NCBI GenBank assembly: GCA_004431415.1
Contig: QPMI01000499.1
Span: 1-64,000 of the forward strand
DNA: 64,000 bases
Reading direction: 5' to 3'
Source of the DNA: Cyanophora paradoxa
Taxonomy: Eukaryota > Glaucocystophyceae > Cyanophorales > Cyanophoraceae
Positions 11,108-22,082 of this stretch are shown here, piece by piece. The notes beneath the pieces are model-generated. The model worked only from the letters and a program-made list of their open reading frames with translations. It was not told the DNA's origin and did no database searches. The translations under genes and the position numbers were made by a program. The stretch's first letter is position 1. Each line of letters starts with the position of its first letter.

Positions 11108-11393
11108 AGCAATTGCAATTCTTGAGCTCGGTGCGTTTCTTACAGCAACTTATCTTGCGATTCTGCTCTCAATATGCTGTTAGGTGGCGCTCGAGTCGAG
11201 ACGCTTGCAAAAGTAACAACGGGCTGCGCACGACCGCCGGGTCTACATTCAAAGCGAAGTGTTGGGTCGACCGGGTCCTGGAGGTCCTGTTCTCCCCGCG
11301 CGCGCTGGGGTCGGGTGGTGTGCAGTGGCCACCACCTGCGCGATCCGACAGCATGCGCACCATTTGTGGTCACGTCCACAGAGTGGTTCCGCG

Positions 11394-12247
11394 CGCCCCG
11401 CGCGGGGCGTCCTGACATCTTCGCGAACGAAGAGCAGGCAAAAGGGCTACTGCAGCGGTGCAAGGCTTTTGTAGGACTGCAGATAGCCTGATTCCGCATG
11501 CAGCTATAGTCTAGGGTTCTACGACATCGTTGGTTTTGTATGAGATCAATTTCACGAGGCCGAACTCTGTACCCTTCGATCGCAAGTTAGCCACCGGTGG
11601 CTAACTTAGGGGGGAATGAACAGGGGGAGAAGCGCAGGGGGAAGAATAGGAAAAAAAAGGAACTTCCGCGCGCCCGGCCATGCATGCAGCGCGCGAATTC
11701 CGTCCGCTGCGCATGCGCACTGCCGCGCGCACGCCGTGCTCAGCCCCGCGGCGCCACGCCCGCCCGCAGGCGTCTTCGCCGCGCCCGCGCACGCGAGGAG
11801 TACACATCGCTTGCTTCATCGGCTCACCCGCGGCGCCGGCGGCGCGCTAGCTACACGCTTTCGCTTGTCCGAGGTACTCATCTTCGAATTCTGCAGCCGT
11901 CGCCCCATCCTCGGCAGCTGTAAGGCGGCGCGCAGGGACTCGAGCTCTCAACTATGGCGTCGCCCGGCGGGCCCAGCGCAAGCAGCTCTGAGCCAGTAGG
12001 TCCGTCCCGGAACCGCCCCTCGGACCTGCCTGGGCGCGCTGTCTTCCGATCCTGCTAAAAAACGTGTTTTCGGGGCGACATTTTGGCACTATGTTCACTA
12101 TGCCCGCCGGCCATGGGCTCGGATCGGGCCGGGGCCTTTTTCAAGCGATCGCCGGCGCCGCGTCCGTCGTCCGACGGTTCGCGCTAGCGATCTCCCCGGA
12201 GTACTCGGTACCAGGGCCTAGCGATCGCCGAAGCGATGAGAAGGCTC
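11394..12247 (+). repeat. Array unit 4, truncated
   Basis: Matches the first ~850 bp of the unit, including the palindrome (11584-11607) and the first two octamers (12145, 12221). It leaves the repeat after 'GCGATGAGAAGGCTC' at 12247. The other units continue 'TCTGACC', while here 'GATGCCATGCGC' follows. This is the right-hand edge of the array. Confidence 0.9.
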
Positions 12248-12385
12248 GATGCCATGCGCTAGCGCTAGCTGCTGCTCCAAAGTTTTGCAAGGCGGGCCGG
12301 GGGCGGGCGAGCTAGGGGGCCGGCGCACGTCCAGCTCGGTGGGGCCGAGGGCGGCGATCGGGGCGAGCGGGGGCGGGGGCGCTGG

Positions 12386-15300
12386 CTAGAAGGCGCCCTC
12401 GTACTGCATTTCGGCGAAGATGAGCTGGTCGACGAGGAAGCAGTGGCCCATGTTCGCGTGCCCGACGAGGCGCGCCAGGCCCTCCCGCACCCGCTGGTCC
12501 TCCCGCTCGTCGGCGTCCTCCTCCTCGCCCGCCGCCCGCCGCACCCCCCGCAGGTACTCGTACGCCCTCTCGAAGAGCTGCGCCCCGAGGTGCTGCTCGG
12601 CCCGCGCCCTCAGGTTCTTCGCCTTCTCGCGCCAGACGAGCCGCGCCTGCGCCGCCACCGCGTCCGACGCCTCCGCCGGCCACTCCCGCGCCGACTGCGG
12701 CCGTGCTGGCGCGTTCGCCGCCCGCTGCAGCAGCGCCGCCGCCGCCTGCACGTCGCTCGCCCGCTCCCCTTCCTGCGGGGGGTACCGCCGTCAGCCCGGC
12801 AGGGTGGGCACGACGCGAGGGCCGCGGGCGGTACCTCCTCCCGCGGGTCGTAGGTCTCGAATTCCTCGTCGCTGTAGGTTTCAAACTCATCGTCCGAGTA
12901 GCCCGTACCCCCCGCGGCCGCGGAAGGGGGGACAGGGGCCGGGGCCGGCCGAGGGGCGGGCGAGTGGGCCGCGGCGGAAGCTGGGGCGGAGGCGGGGGGC
13001 GTGCGGCGGGCCGGGGGAGGGGGCGGGGGCCGCTCCGGGGTACCCTCGTGCCAGCGGACCTCCTCCCCCGGAATGTGGTCCCCCCCGTCGCTCTCGGAGC
13101 CGGAGCGGTGCCCCGAGGAGCGGGCGGGGGGCGCGCGGGAGGGGGCGGGGGGGGCCCCGGGCCGGGGTAGGGGCTCGTCCTCCCGGTGAAGGCGGCGGGA
13201 GGGTACGGCGCCGGCGGGGGCGTCGTCGTACCCCGGGCCCTGGTCGGCGAAGGCGGCGACAGAGGCGCGGGGCTGGGGCGAGTTGGAGCGCCCGCGCTTG
13301 TCCGAGACGGGGGCCATGGGCGAGGCCTGCCGCGGGCCCGGCGCCGGGGCCGGGGCCGCCGCCGCCGGCGTCTGCTGCCGCAGGGCCGACAGCTGCCGCG
13401 GGGTGAGCCGCTGTACCCCCGCGGCGGGAACCTCCTCGGGGGGCGGGATCCGGGCCACGGGGGTACGGCGGCCGGCGAGGGCCGCGACGGCGGGGTCTGC
13501 CGGGCCGAGGGCGGCCGGCCGTGCCCAGGCGAGTCCGAGTCCCGCACGCGCACCCTGCGGCGGTGGGGTGAGACGGGGCGCCAGCGGGGCGGAGGGTACG
13601 GGCGCGCCGCTCGAGGCGGGTGGCGGCGTCGTCGGCGGGCTCGGGGTACGCGCGCGGCTGGCGGCGGTCGGCGGGGGCGCGTGGAGGGAGGCGACCGAGC
13701 GCCGCGGGTCGGGCGCCTTGTCGGCGGGGCCCGCCCCCGCGGGGCCCAGCGGCGGGTGGACCGCTGGCTTCTGGTTCTGGGGCGAGGCAAGACTGCGCGG
13801 CGGCGGCGGGCCCAGCTGAGTGAGCGGGGGTACGAGATGGACCGGGAGCGGAGGCCAGTACCCTGCGATCATTTGGGCCCCGAAGCTCGTCATGTCCATG
13901 CACAGCTCCTGCGGGCGGTGCGAGCGTCGGTCCCGGAGGGGGCGGGGGGAGGGGGGGGGAGTCCAGGGGGGTACGGGGGCACCTGTGCGCGGGACTTGAC
14001 GAACGGGAGGGCGAGGATGGCGTTGGCGGAGGGGCGCGCCTCGGGCGAGCGCGAGAGCATCTGGGGGTACGTCAAAAGAGGCGCGCGGGGCTTCCAGGGG
14101 GTACCGCGCCTTTCGGACGAGGTCGCGGAGGGGCTGGGAGTACTGCTGGGGGATGGCCGGAGTGGAGCCCTGGGTACAGAAGCGTCAGAGACACGGCAGG
14201 GGGGCGGGGGAGAGACCAGGGAGGGGAGTACGCGGGCGCCTGCATGATCTTGTAGACGAGGCCGGAGATGTTGTTGGCGTCGAAGGCATGCCGGAGGCTG
14301 CAGAGCTCGAAGAGGACGCATCCCAGCGCCCTGCACAGCCCGGGATTGAGGCACGGCACGAGCGGGGCCGATGGGCCCGCGCGGGCCGCTCCGGCGGACC
14401 ATATGTCGGATTTGTAGCTGTAGGGCTTGGACTGGCAAAGCTCCGGGGACACTGCGCGCGGGTCGGAGGAGAAGGAGGAAGGGGTCGGGCGCTGCGGGCC
14501 GCGGCGGGCGGCGCGCACTGTAGTACGGCGTGCCGACCACCTTTGAGGGAGGGGCGGCTTCAGCGGGGGGAGGCGAAGGCAAGATCCAGGGTACGGGCGC
14601 ACCGTCATTGCCATCTCGACAGTAGAGCCCAGTACACGGGCGATGCCAAAATCCCCCACCTGCGGGGTACAGGGTTCGGAGGGGGCCCGGGGGGTATCTC
14701 GTGCTGTCCAGGGCGGGTGCGCGCGCGCTCGCCTTCACGATCCTCCCCTCCTTCGTCAGAAAGATGTTCTTCGTCTGCGCGGGGAGGGGGATGAGGCCGC
14801 GGGAGGGGGGGGTACGCGGATCCGGCGCCGCGGCGGGCCTTCAAGTCCCGGTGGAGGATCTTCTTCTCGTGGATGTACTGGAGCGAGAGCAGGATCTGTA
14901 TGAACCAGTTGAGGATCATTTCCTCGGGGAACAGCCGCCCCGCGTTCTTCTGCCGCTGGATCGCGTCGTTCAGGTCACCGCCCTCTGCGCCCGCGCGCGT
15001 GAGGCGACGGCGCGCGGGCGCGAAGGGCGGCGAGGCGGCGGGCGGCGCGCCGCAGTACTGCATAACGATACACAAGAACTGCGGTGGGCGATCGTTCAGA
15101 CCGCGGGCGCGGGCTGGCGGCGGCGGCGGCAGGCGGCGCGGGTGAGGCCTGGCGCGCACCTCGTCGCCCTCCTTGTTGCTGTAGAAGAAGGACTCGTGGT
15201 AGGCGACGATGAACGGGTTGCGCAGCGAGGCGAGCAGCCGCACTTCCTGCAGCGTCGCCTCGCGCTCCTCCGGCGGCAGGTCGTTGATCGAGATGCGCTT

Positions 15301-15515
15301 GATCACGTAGTGCTGCCGCCGCGTGAGGCGCAGCGCAGGGCAGCAGCGCCCGGCGCACCCGCCCGTCGTCCCGGTTCTTCGAAAGATACACTGATCCATA
15401 GCTTCCTTTGCCGATGCATTTCTTCACCTGCGCGGCGAGTCGCGCGGTCCCGCGATGGGCGGCCGGCCGGAAATCGGGGCCCGCACCTCGTAGCTGAAGG
15501 TCACCAGGTGCAGAC
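12386..15515 (-). CDS. NIMA-related (NEK-type) Ser/Thr protein kinase
   Basis: An N-terminal kinase domain is split over many exons. It has glycine loop 'IGKGSYGSVYLSKN' (~15420-15360), 'YVIKRI' with the ATP-binding Lys (~15300), 'ILHRDLK' (~14850), 'DFGIARVLGSTVE' (~14650), 'GTPYYSPELC' (~14550-14430) and 'SYKSDIWALGCVLFELC' (~14410-14300). The 'HRDLKtkNiF..DFGIA' pattern and the 'LRNPFIVAYHESFF' strand fit the NEK1/NEK-family branch. NEKs act in cilia, centrosomes and mitosis. A long Pro/Arg-rich linker (~13900-12840) carries the tandem 'YSDDEFETYSDEEFETYDP'. The C-terminal block (12751-12386) ends '..CFLVDQLIFAEMQYEGAF', similar to the conserved NEK1-like tail. Introns have GTACCC-type donors. 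The exact start Met was not resolved; the first recognised exon ends '..LVTFSYE' near 15490. Confidence 0.88.
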
Positions 15516-16559
15516 ACGGCGAGGCCTCGTCAGCGAGCGACAAATGAGAACAGCGGCCGCGGGCGCACCGCTGCATCCCGCGGCGCCGAGGCCCGCTGCA
15601 AAGCGGCAGATGCGCTCAAAATGCCCTGAACGAGGCGGCACGATGGCTGCTGCGGCCCGACGTCGCCGCCTGCGCCGCTGCACTTGAATTCCCCGCCGAG
15701 AAAGGAGCTCGCAGGAGTCGAACCCGCGCGGCGCCAGTCGACGTCCCCGCGGCCCGGCGGCCGCCAGCTGCATGCGCAGCATGCATGCGAGCTCAATATT
15801 TGCCGACGTGTACAGCCTCGTAGCTACACCTCGCGATCGAGGCGCACTGTCTACAGCGCTAGGTGCGAAGCCGCTGCCCCAGCGCCATGGCCAGCCGCTG
15901 AGCCCTGGCGCCGGCCGGGCAGGCTGCCATGGCCCCATGGCCAGGCTGAGCTCAGCTGCAGATCATGATCAAGCCCGCCGGCGCGCTCACAAGTCACTTA
16001 TAATTAGCGCTCACAGTACAGCTGAGTACAAGTACAAGTCAAGCGGATCGATATCGATGTCTGAAGCCCAGCCGCCCGCGCGCCGCGCGCGGCGGCCCGC
16101 CGGGCCGGCGGCACGCGCGCCGGCGCCCGGCGCCCATGGCCAGCTCCCACTGGGAGCTACGCGCGCGGGGCCGCGGGCACCCGCCGCGGCGCGGTCGAAA
16201 GTTTTGAATGAAAAACGTATACTCGATACTTATACATATCTAGCGAGGTTGAAAAACGAGAGGGAAAGCACAAAAAAGGGGGGCGGTGGCGGCCTGCTGC
16301 CATGGCCGACCGCGGCGAGACGTGCCGCGTGACAGCAGCGGGGCGATCGGCCGAGGCGGGGGACAGGGCGGGGGACGGGAATCCGGAGGAGGAGAGAGGC
16401 CGGCGCGGGGGCGCGGGTGGCGGGCCGGCGCCGGATCGGGGGCCAAGGAGGACCGTGCCGCAGTTCGAATTTGCTCTCTGCGAGCTCCGGCGAGGCGGGC
16501 CGAGGACCCGGATGGGCGGGCGGGCCTCCGCCCGGCTCGCCCGGGGGCCGGACTCACGC
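15516..16559. other. Intergenic region with no gene seen
   Basis: Upstream of the NEK kinase. It includes a GCATGC/CATGGC-rich stretch (15760-15960), an AT-richer patch around 15990-16050 and 16200-16260, and the 3' flank of the next minus-strand gene. A T-arm-like 'GGGTTCGACTCC' on the minus strand near 15725 does not fold into a complete tRNA. I see no supported ORF. Confidence 0.5.
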
Positions 16560-19310
16560 CTAAGCAGATCTCGCCTCCTCCACCTCCACCTCCCCCTCCC
16601 CCCCCTCCTCCTCCTCCTGATCCTCGTCGCCGTCCTCGTCGACTTCGTTCTCGTCCTCCTCCTCCTCCTCCTCGTCCTCCTCATCCTCCTCCTCCTCGTC
16701 CATGTCGGTCTCCTCGTCCTCCTCGCCATCGCTGTCGGACTCCTCCCCCTCGCTGCACTCCGCGTCCTCCTCAGCACGCACGCGCACGCCGGGCAGCAGG
16801 ATCTGCACGGGGAGAGGTGGGGTGAGGAGAGGTGCCGGTTGAGAGCAGGCGCAGGAGGCATAAGGGGCCGGGAGAGCACCGGCACGGCCTCGCGGTCCGC
16901 GCTCATCATGAGGGGGCCGGCGGCGCTCCCCCGCAGCACGAGTTCCCGCAGGCCGCACGGAGAGGCCTGCAGCTGCGCGGCGCCCGAAGGGTGAGGCGGA
17001 TGGCTTCGAATTCGCTCGGATGTGCTCGGCGGACCTTTTCGTCGTTGCCGAGGGCGCGGGAGACGATGAGCTCGACGGCGGCTTGGAATGGGGACCACGT
17101 GACAATCCTCCGAAGGGACGGAACGTCTAAGGCCAGCCGCTGCGCGAGCCCCACGCGTTAGAGGGCCGTGTTCGTTCGTGCCGGGGCGCACGCGCGGGGG
17201 ACTAACCGTGAAGACGCCGCCTGGGATGTAGAGCCCCGAGGAGGGCGAGCAGCGGAGCTCCGCCTGGCGAAGGGACGTCCACCTGGGTACAGCGATTTCC
17301 GTTCGGGCCGAGCGCACGAGCGGAACACGCAAGGGACGTCGACGGCGTACCCCTTGAGGCACGTCCTCCCGAGCTTCTGGAAGGCGTGCCACGAGAGGCG
17401 GAGGTCCACAGCCTGCGTACAGATTAAAAGGGGGGGGGAAGAAGGGGGGGGGGGAAGGGGGTGGGGGAGACCTCGAGGGCTCCGAGGAGGAAGAGCTGCT
17501 CGGGTATGGCGGCGTGCCCCTGCGCATGCCGCGGGGCGTCGGTCGGTCGGCGAGGGGCGAGGAGCGGGCGACCGGCGGGGCTGCGAGGGGAGGCCGAGGG
17601 CACCTGGCGGAGCCGGAGGAATCGGAGGGAGGATGCGCGCGAGGCGAGCGGCGCCGCGCTTGCATCGGGGTGGAGCGCGAGGCTCAGCGCCTGCGGCCAA
17701 GGCGGGGGCGGGGGCGAGATCGGCGCGGCGCGGCGCATACGGAGGCAGCGGGCGGGCGGGCGGGGGTACGCACCGCCAGCTTCGGCATGCGGGAGAGGAA
17801 TTCGATCGCCTTGAACTTGCAGCCGGCGTCGAGGGCTGCGCCCATCACCGGATCAGCAACAGAAGAGGAAGCAGCGGCTCGGACGGGATCCGGAGGGCGG
17901 CGGCTCACACTCCATTGCCGTGAGGCGGGCGAGGAGCGTGGAGTCCTCCCATTCGCAGACCGGCCAGACCTTCCTGTTCGGGAGCGATCCCTCCTCTTCC
18001 TCCCCCCAGAAGCCAATCCGGAGCCGCTTCAACGCTGCCGAAACATTGGATTCTGAAGCAGAAGCAGCGAGCGAGGGGCCGGCGGCGCGCTCGAGTGCGT
18101 ACCCGTGAGCTCGGACACCTTGGCCAGCACCGGGCGGGCCGTGGCCACGGCCTCGGCCTCCGGGTCGGATGCCAGGAAAGGGGGTACGACGTCGATGAAG
18201 AGGGTCTCCAGGGAGGGGGCCAGGGCGGAGAACGCGACGGGGGCGAGGTGCTTAAGCTCCAGAGGGATGCTGCCCGGCCTCCGCGTCAAAGAGCGATCGG
18301 GAAGGGTCGAGGCGCGGGGGTACGGTGGGCGCACCCGCTGAGATCCAGCTCGCGGAGGCCCCGGGCCTGCTGGGTGACGGGGTCGACGGCCGGGACGCGC
18401 CAGGCGGGGCAGCAGACGGCGGAGAGGGAGCCGCGGAAGTCGTCACCGAACGTGTCGAACCGGAAAACGCTCTTGACGCGGAACGCGACGGAGCGGAGGT
18501 TCGGGAACTCGGCGAGGTTCGCGATGGACGAGTCGCAGCCGCCGTCCCAGAACACGTCGATGTGCGTGACGTTGGGGAAGATCTCGCGGAGGCGGCGGAG
18601 ACGCTGCGGGTACAGGTCGTAGGTCTCCACGCGCAGGCGCCGCGTCCGGAGGCGCGCTGCCGCTGAAGCTGGCCAGCTGCAGCGGTTGAGTGCGCGGTTC
18701 TGCGCGCAGTTGGCCTTGCCCAGCCGCAAGATCACCCGCTCCCACGCTGCGGCGTCGACGGCGTCGGGATCGTCGATGAGCTTCCGGAAGCGGCGGTTCA
18801 CGTTGCGGAGCCGCCGGAGATTCTGCGGGACGAAGTCCGGCTCATCGAGTTCCCCTCCGGCGAGCTCGAGCGCCGGCGAGCACGGGGGACGCAACGCCGG
18901 CCGACTGCTGTCACGGGCGGCAAAGAAGAGAATGCGCTGGACCACCGCGTCGGGAAAGACGCCGAACTCGCTGGAGTCTTCCTCTTCGGCTGCTTCGGCT
19001 GGCGCTGGCGCTTTAGCAGCAGGCGCTGCAACAGCTTGCTGATTGACACCGGCTGCTGCTGCAGCTGCCTGCGCGCCATCGGCCGCAGTTGGCTCCTCGG
19101 CAACGTCAATGTTGGCGCTGCATCCGATGGAGCGGACGCGCTTCGTGCCCGAGGGACCGTCCCCGTGCGCATCGCCATCTGCGCGGCGTTCCCAAAAGGT
19201 CAGCGCGAGGTCGCGGAAGCGCGGAGGCGCGAAGGGATTCGAATCCAGCGCGCACCGTCGTCGCCCTGGAGCTGCTCGAGCCTAGCGCGCTTGTCTGATG
19301 CGGAGCTCAT
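16560..19310 (-). CDS. F-box-like leucine-rich repeat protein with acidic tail
   Basis: Starts at the ATG of 19310 ('MSSASDKRARLEQLQG'). A GTGCGC-donor intron then joins in frame to '..GPSGTKRVRSIG'. After an Ala-rich stretch, 'FGVFPDAVVQRILFF' (~18940) resembles an F-box core. Leucine-rich segments follow: 'LREIFPNVTHIDVFWDGGC', 'LAEFPNLRSVAFRV', 'LRELDLSGC' (~18600-18340), then '..FKAIEFLSRMPKLA' and 'LRLSWHAFQKLGRTCLKGY' (~17400). The C-terminus (~16780-16560) is almost all Asp/Glu, ending 'EEARSA'. F-box/LRR proteins are usually substrate adaptors of SCF ubiquitin ligases; that role is inferred here. Several introns have GTACGC/GTGCG donors. Exon boundaries in the middle third are approximate. 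Confidence 0.7.
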
Positions 19311-19945
19311 GTCTCTCGTTGTACTACGAAGCTTAAGCTTAAGATCTGATCATGAGACCCGCGGCAAATAAGATCTTTCAAAAGTTCGCGGCAAAAGACC
19401 CGCGTCCGTACCCCCCCTCGGCCGCGCCCGGCGCTGCCGCGCGCGGGAGTGCACGCGCGCATGCACGGCTCGGCAGATTTAATGTAAAACTGATCAGAGA
19501 AAGCAAAACAGGCCAGTGTGGAGCGCGAGATGAAGCGAAGATGCGCCCCCGCCAGAATTCGAAGAGGCCTAGGGCCGGGCGGAGCCGCGCGGCGGTGCGA
19601 TGCGGGCGGCGGAGGAGCGGAAGGCGGCGCGGGAGATGACGCGGGACGGGACGGGGGAGAGGGAGGCGGGGAGGGGCACGGGAGCGAGCGGGGCGCCGGC
19701 GCCGGCGGCGGTCATGATCATGGATATCCAAATGCTTGCGCTGATGAGCCATGACCAGCAAGCCCCGGATCTGCGCGGGCGCCCGCGGCCGATCAGCGCG
19801 CCGGGCTGGCGCTCGGAGCCTCGGAGGCGCCATGCGCCAGCGAGCGAGAGCTTTAGGGGCGCACGGCACCTCCAAAATGACGCGGGGGGCGGAAGCGGCA
19901 GCGAGAACGGAGAGGAGGGCGGCGGGAGGCCTGGCCGGGCCGGGC
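19311..19945. other. Intergenic region with no gene seen
   Basis: Lies between the start of the F-box/LRR gene and the end of the rhodanese gene. It has an AAGCTTAAGCTTAAG patch near 19330 and GC-rich simple sequence. Open frames here are Arg/Ala/Gly-rich and match nothing I recognise. Confidence 0.5.
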
Positions 19946-21915
19946 CTACGGGGATTCGAGCCCCGCCTCCAGCGCGAGGCCCAGCCCCACCGGTGCCCCC
20001 GCCGGCGCCGCCCCGGCGCGCCAGCCCCGCCGGAAGGGCTTCGGCCTGCCTCCCTCCTGCGGCGGGGCCGGCCGCCGCAGCTCGGGGGAGGCGCCGCAGC
20101 CGCAGGTGAAGCCGGCGGCCGCGGCGCAGGCGGGGCAGGAGAGGAAGAGCCTGTCGCACGCCACGCTCGCGCAGTTGAAGTACCTGTATAAACAAACGTA
20201 GAACAAGTCACGACGTGAGTTACTCGAATCATATAAGCTTTAAGCAGGCTTGGTCGGGCGCGGAGGGGATAATGCAAGCTTAAGCGTTAAGCAGGACACG
20301 GCTTTAAGATTTGAGCAAGCTTTAATGCAAGCTTGAATAATAATAATAATAGTGCTTTAAGCAGGCTTGGGGACGCGGATCGGACCGGTCGGCGGGGGTG
20401 CCGCAGTGGGCGCAGGCGGCGGAGGGGAGCGGGGGCGCCCCCCCGGGGCCCCCCGGCGCGACCGGGGCCGCCACGCGGTCGTCGAACACGAACAGCTGCG
20501 AACGAAGGAAAAGAGGCTATAATTAGAAACCCGAAGCTCAAGCTCAAGCGCGGGCACGGGCGGGCAATGAGCTCATGATCAGTCGAGCTCAGGTTCTAGA
20601 TCGGGAGGTTGCGGGCGCGGGCCTAGGCCTCGCCCCTCTAAAGAGAGCCGGGAACGAGCGCACGCTTCCGCCCCAGCCGGCGGGACCCACTTGAAGGCCG
20701 TAGTTCACGATCCCGCCCTGCCGGGAAGGCCTCAGACTCAGGTGAACATGTGAGGAGAGGGGGCCGGGCGGGCGGGCAGGCGGCGGGCGGGCGGGCCTGA
20801 AGGCTGAAGAAGGGGTTCCTGATTCCCGCGTCGGCGAGAACCGAGCCCATGTACTCGCAGCTGGGGCGGGAGTCAGGAGGGGGTACGGCTAGGGAGAGAT
20901 TGGGGTACAGCGGACCGGATGCCGCCCGTGCAGCACATGAGCACCTGCCATTCCGGGCGATCGCATCAGGTTGGATTGGCGCGTGGGATGGGGGGGTAGA
21001 GGCGCGCCCGCGTCCGCTCGGATCGCACGTGGGCCTGGATGAGATCGGGCAGACCAGCGAAGTCACGGAAGGTCTGGGGGGTACGTCGGGTTCCGGTCGG
21101 GGGTGGGGGGTCGGGTCGTCGAACCTTGTAAGGTGGCAGAATAGCGGATTCCTCTCTTTTTGGAAGGAAGCGCCCCACCTGCGGGGTACAGTCAGGGAAG
21201 GGCAGGGGCTGGAAAGGGAGCGGGGGGTACGGCGGGGCCCGCCTCCCATTCGAACTGGTTCCTCACGTCCACGAAAACCGTGTCCTCGTCTCCCGACTGC
21301 AGCGCCCGCATCCACTCTGCGGGAGGGCGCATCGGCGGGCGCCGGGCCTGGGCCCGCCCGCGCGAGGCGCCGGCGCACCGTGCGGCGCGACGGGAGTCGG
21401 GCGGCGGGAGAGGTCGGCCGGCCGACCCAACGCGACCAGCTGCGGCCTCTCCTTCACTCTCAAGTCCGGGAACACCTGCTCGTGGTGCGGCGTCTCCTGC
21501 GGGGCGAAAGTCGGCGTCGGCTCGACTCGGCGATGACGAACGTGAACGAGCGTCTCGATCCGGCCAGCGGCGCTCACAAGGAACAGGGCGTCCGCGTAGC
21601 GCTCCCGCGCGAACTCGTCCAAGTAGCGCCGCACGCCCTCGATCGGCCCGCTCACTGCGCACGGGCTCGAGCTCGCACACGACGTCAACCCAACCGCGCA
21701 CCTTGCGCGTTCAGTCCTTCTGGCGAGATGTAAACCCTCCCAAGCATCTGCGCCGCCTGCAAGGGACGTCGGCAGCACGCCTGCGGGCGCCGGACCGAGC
21801 GCACCTGGAGCGCCTGGCGCTGGAGCGCGGCCTCGCGTGAGGGGTCGCATAACCTCCGCAGCGAGTAGAACGAGACGATGGAGTGGCTGGCGCCCGCGCG
21901 GGCAGCCGCCGCCAT
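19946..21915 (-). CDS. Rhodanese-domain protein, TSTD2/TrhO (UPF0176) family
   Basis: The domain order fits the UPF0176/TrhO family, whose bacterial members hydroxylate uridine 34 of tRNA and whose animal member is TSTD2. The N-terminal part reads 'SIVSFYSLRRL' and 'LGRVYISPEGLNAQ', then 'GPIEGVRRYLDEFA' and 'FPDLRVKERPQLVALG'. The rhodanese domain has 'EWMRALQSGDEDTVFVDVRNQFEWEAG' split as seen at ~21310-21240, and the active loop 'VLMCCTGGIRCE' (~20940) keeps the catalytic Cys. After that come 'GGIVNYGLQ', 'LFVFDDRVA' (~20490) and a Cys-rich end 'CAHCGTP..', 'FNCASVACDRLFLSCPAC'. I chose the ATG at 21915 ('MAAAARAGASHSIV') because it abuts the conserved part. An in-frame ATG at 22065 would leave only 17 bp before the divergent gene. 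Confidence 0.85.
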
Positions 21916-22082
21916 CTTCGCTGTACCCTCACCCCCAGCCCTCGCGTACCCGTTCTGGAATTCAGCCAAGTCTCCCCCGTTCCCTTTGAGCCAGCGCGAA
22001 GCGAGCCCGCTGAGCTTCGCCAACTTTGCTTTCACAGTCGAGTCGAGGCAGCGAGCAGGCAGCAATATCGCAGTCGATCCAC
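21916..22082. promoter_or_regulatory. Shared divergent promoter region
   Basis: Only 167 bp separate the start codons of the rhodanese gene (minus) and the nucleoside transferase-like gene (plus). Both promoters must lie here or in the 5' ends of the genes. No clear TATA box is seen. Confidence 0.4.

Larger units (their letters stand above)
7600..11393 (+). repeat. Array unit 3
   Basis: Third complete unit, 3794 bp, with palindrome 7790-7813, octamers 8353-8773, minisatellite 8804-~9803 and TCF25-like exons 9863-11107. Indels in C-runs separate it from units 1 and 2. Confidence 0.9.
1..12247 (+). repeat. Tandem array of a ~3.8 kb unit (TCF25-bearing satellite)
   Basis: The same ~3.8 kb sequence recurs head to tail. 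Taking the CG-rich hexamer before 'GGCGTCCTGACATC' as the phase, units begin at 1, 3778, 7600 and 11394, so periods are 3777, 3822 and 3794. The first unit begins at the window edge in mid-sequence, so the array continues to the left. The fourth copy matches to 12247 and then changes to unrelated sequence next to the NEK kinase gene. Units differ mainly by 1-nt indels and minisatellite length, so they are recent duplicates. Whether the copy number is real or partly an assembly product cannot be judged here. Confidence 0.95.

Noticed and set aside
15700-15790. tRNA-like T arm (GGGTTCGACTCC on the minus strand near 15725)
   Set aside because: No matching acceptor stem, D arm or anticodon arm at the right distance; the nearest GAGCTC is too far away.
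19240-19262. GGATTCGAATCC, another T-arm-like sequence
   Set aside because: It lies inside the first intron of the F-box/LRR gene, and TTCGAA-containing words are common in introns throughout this window.
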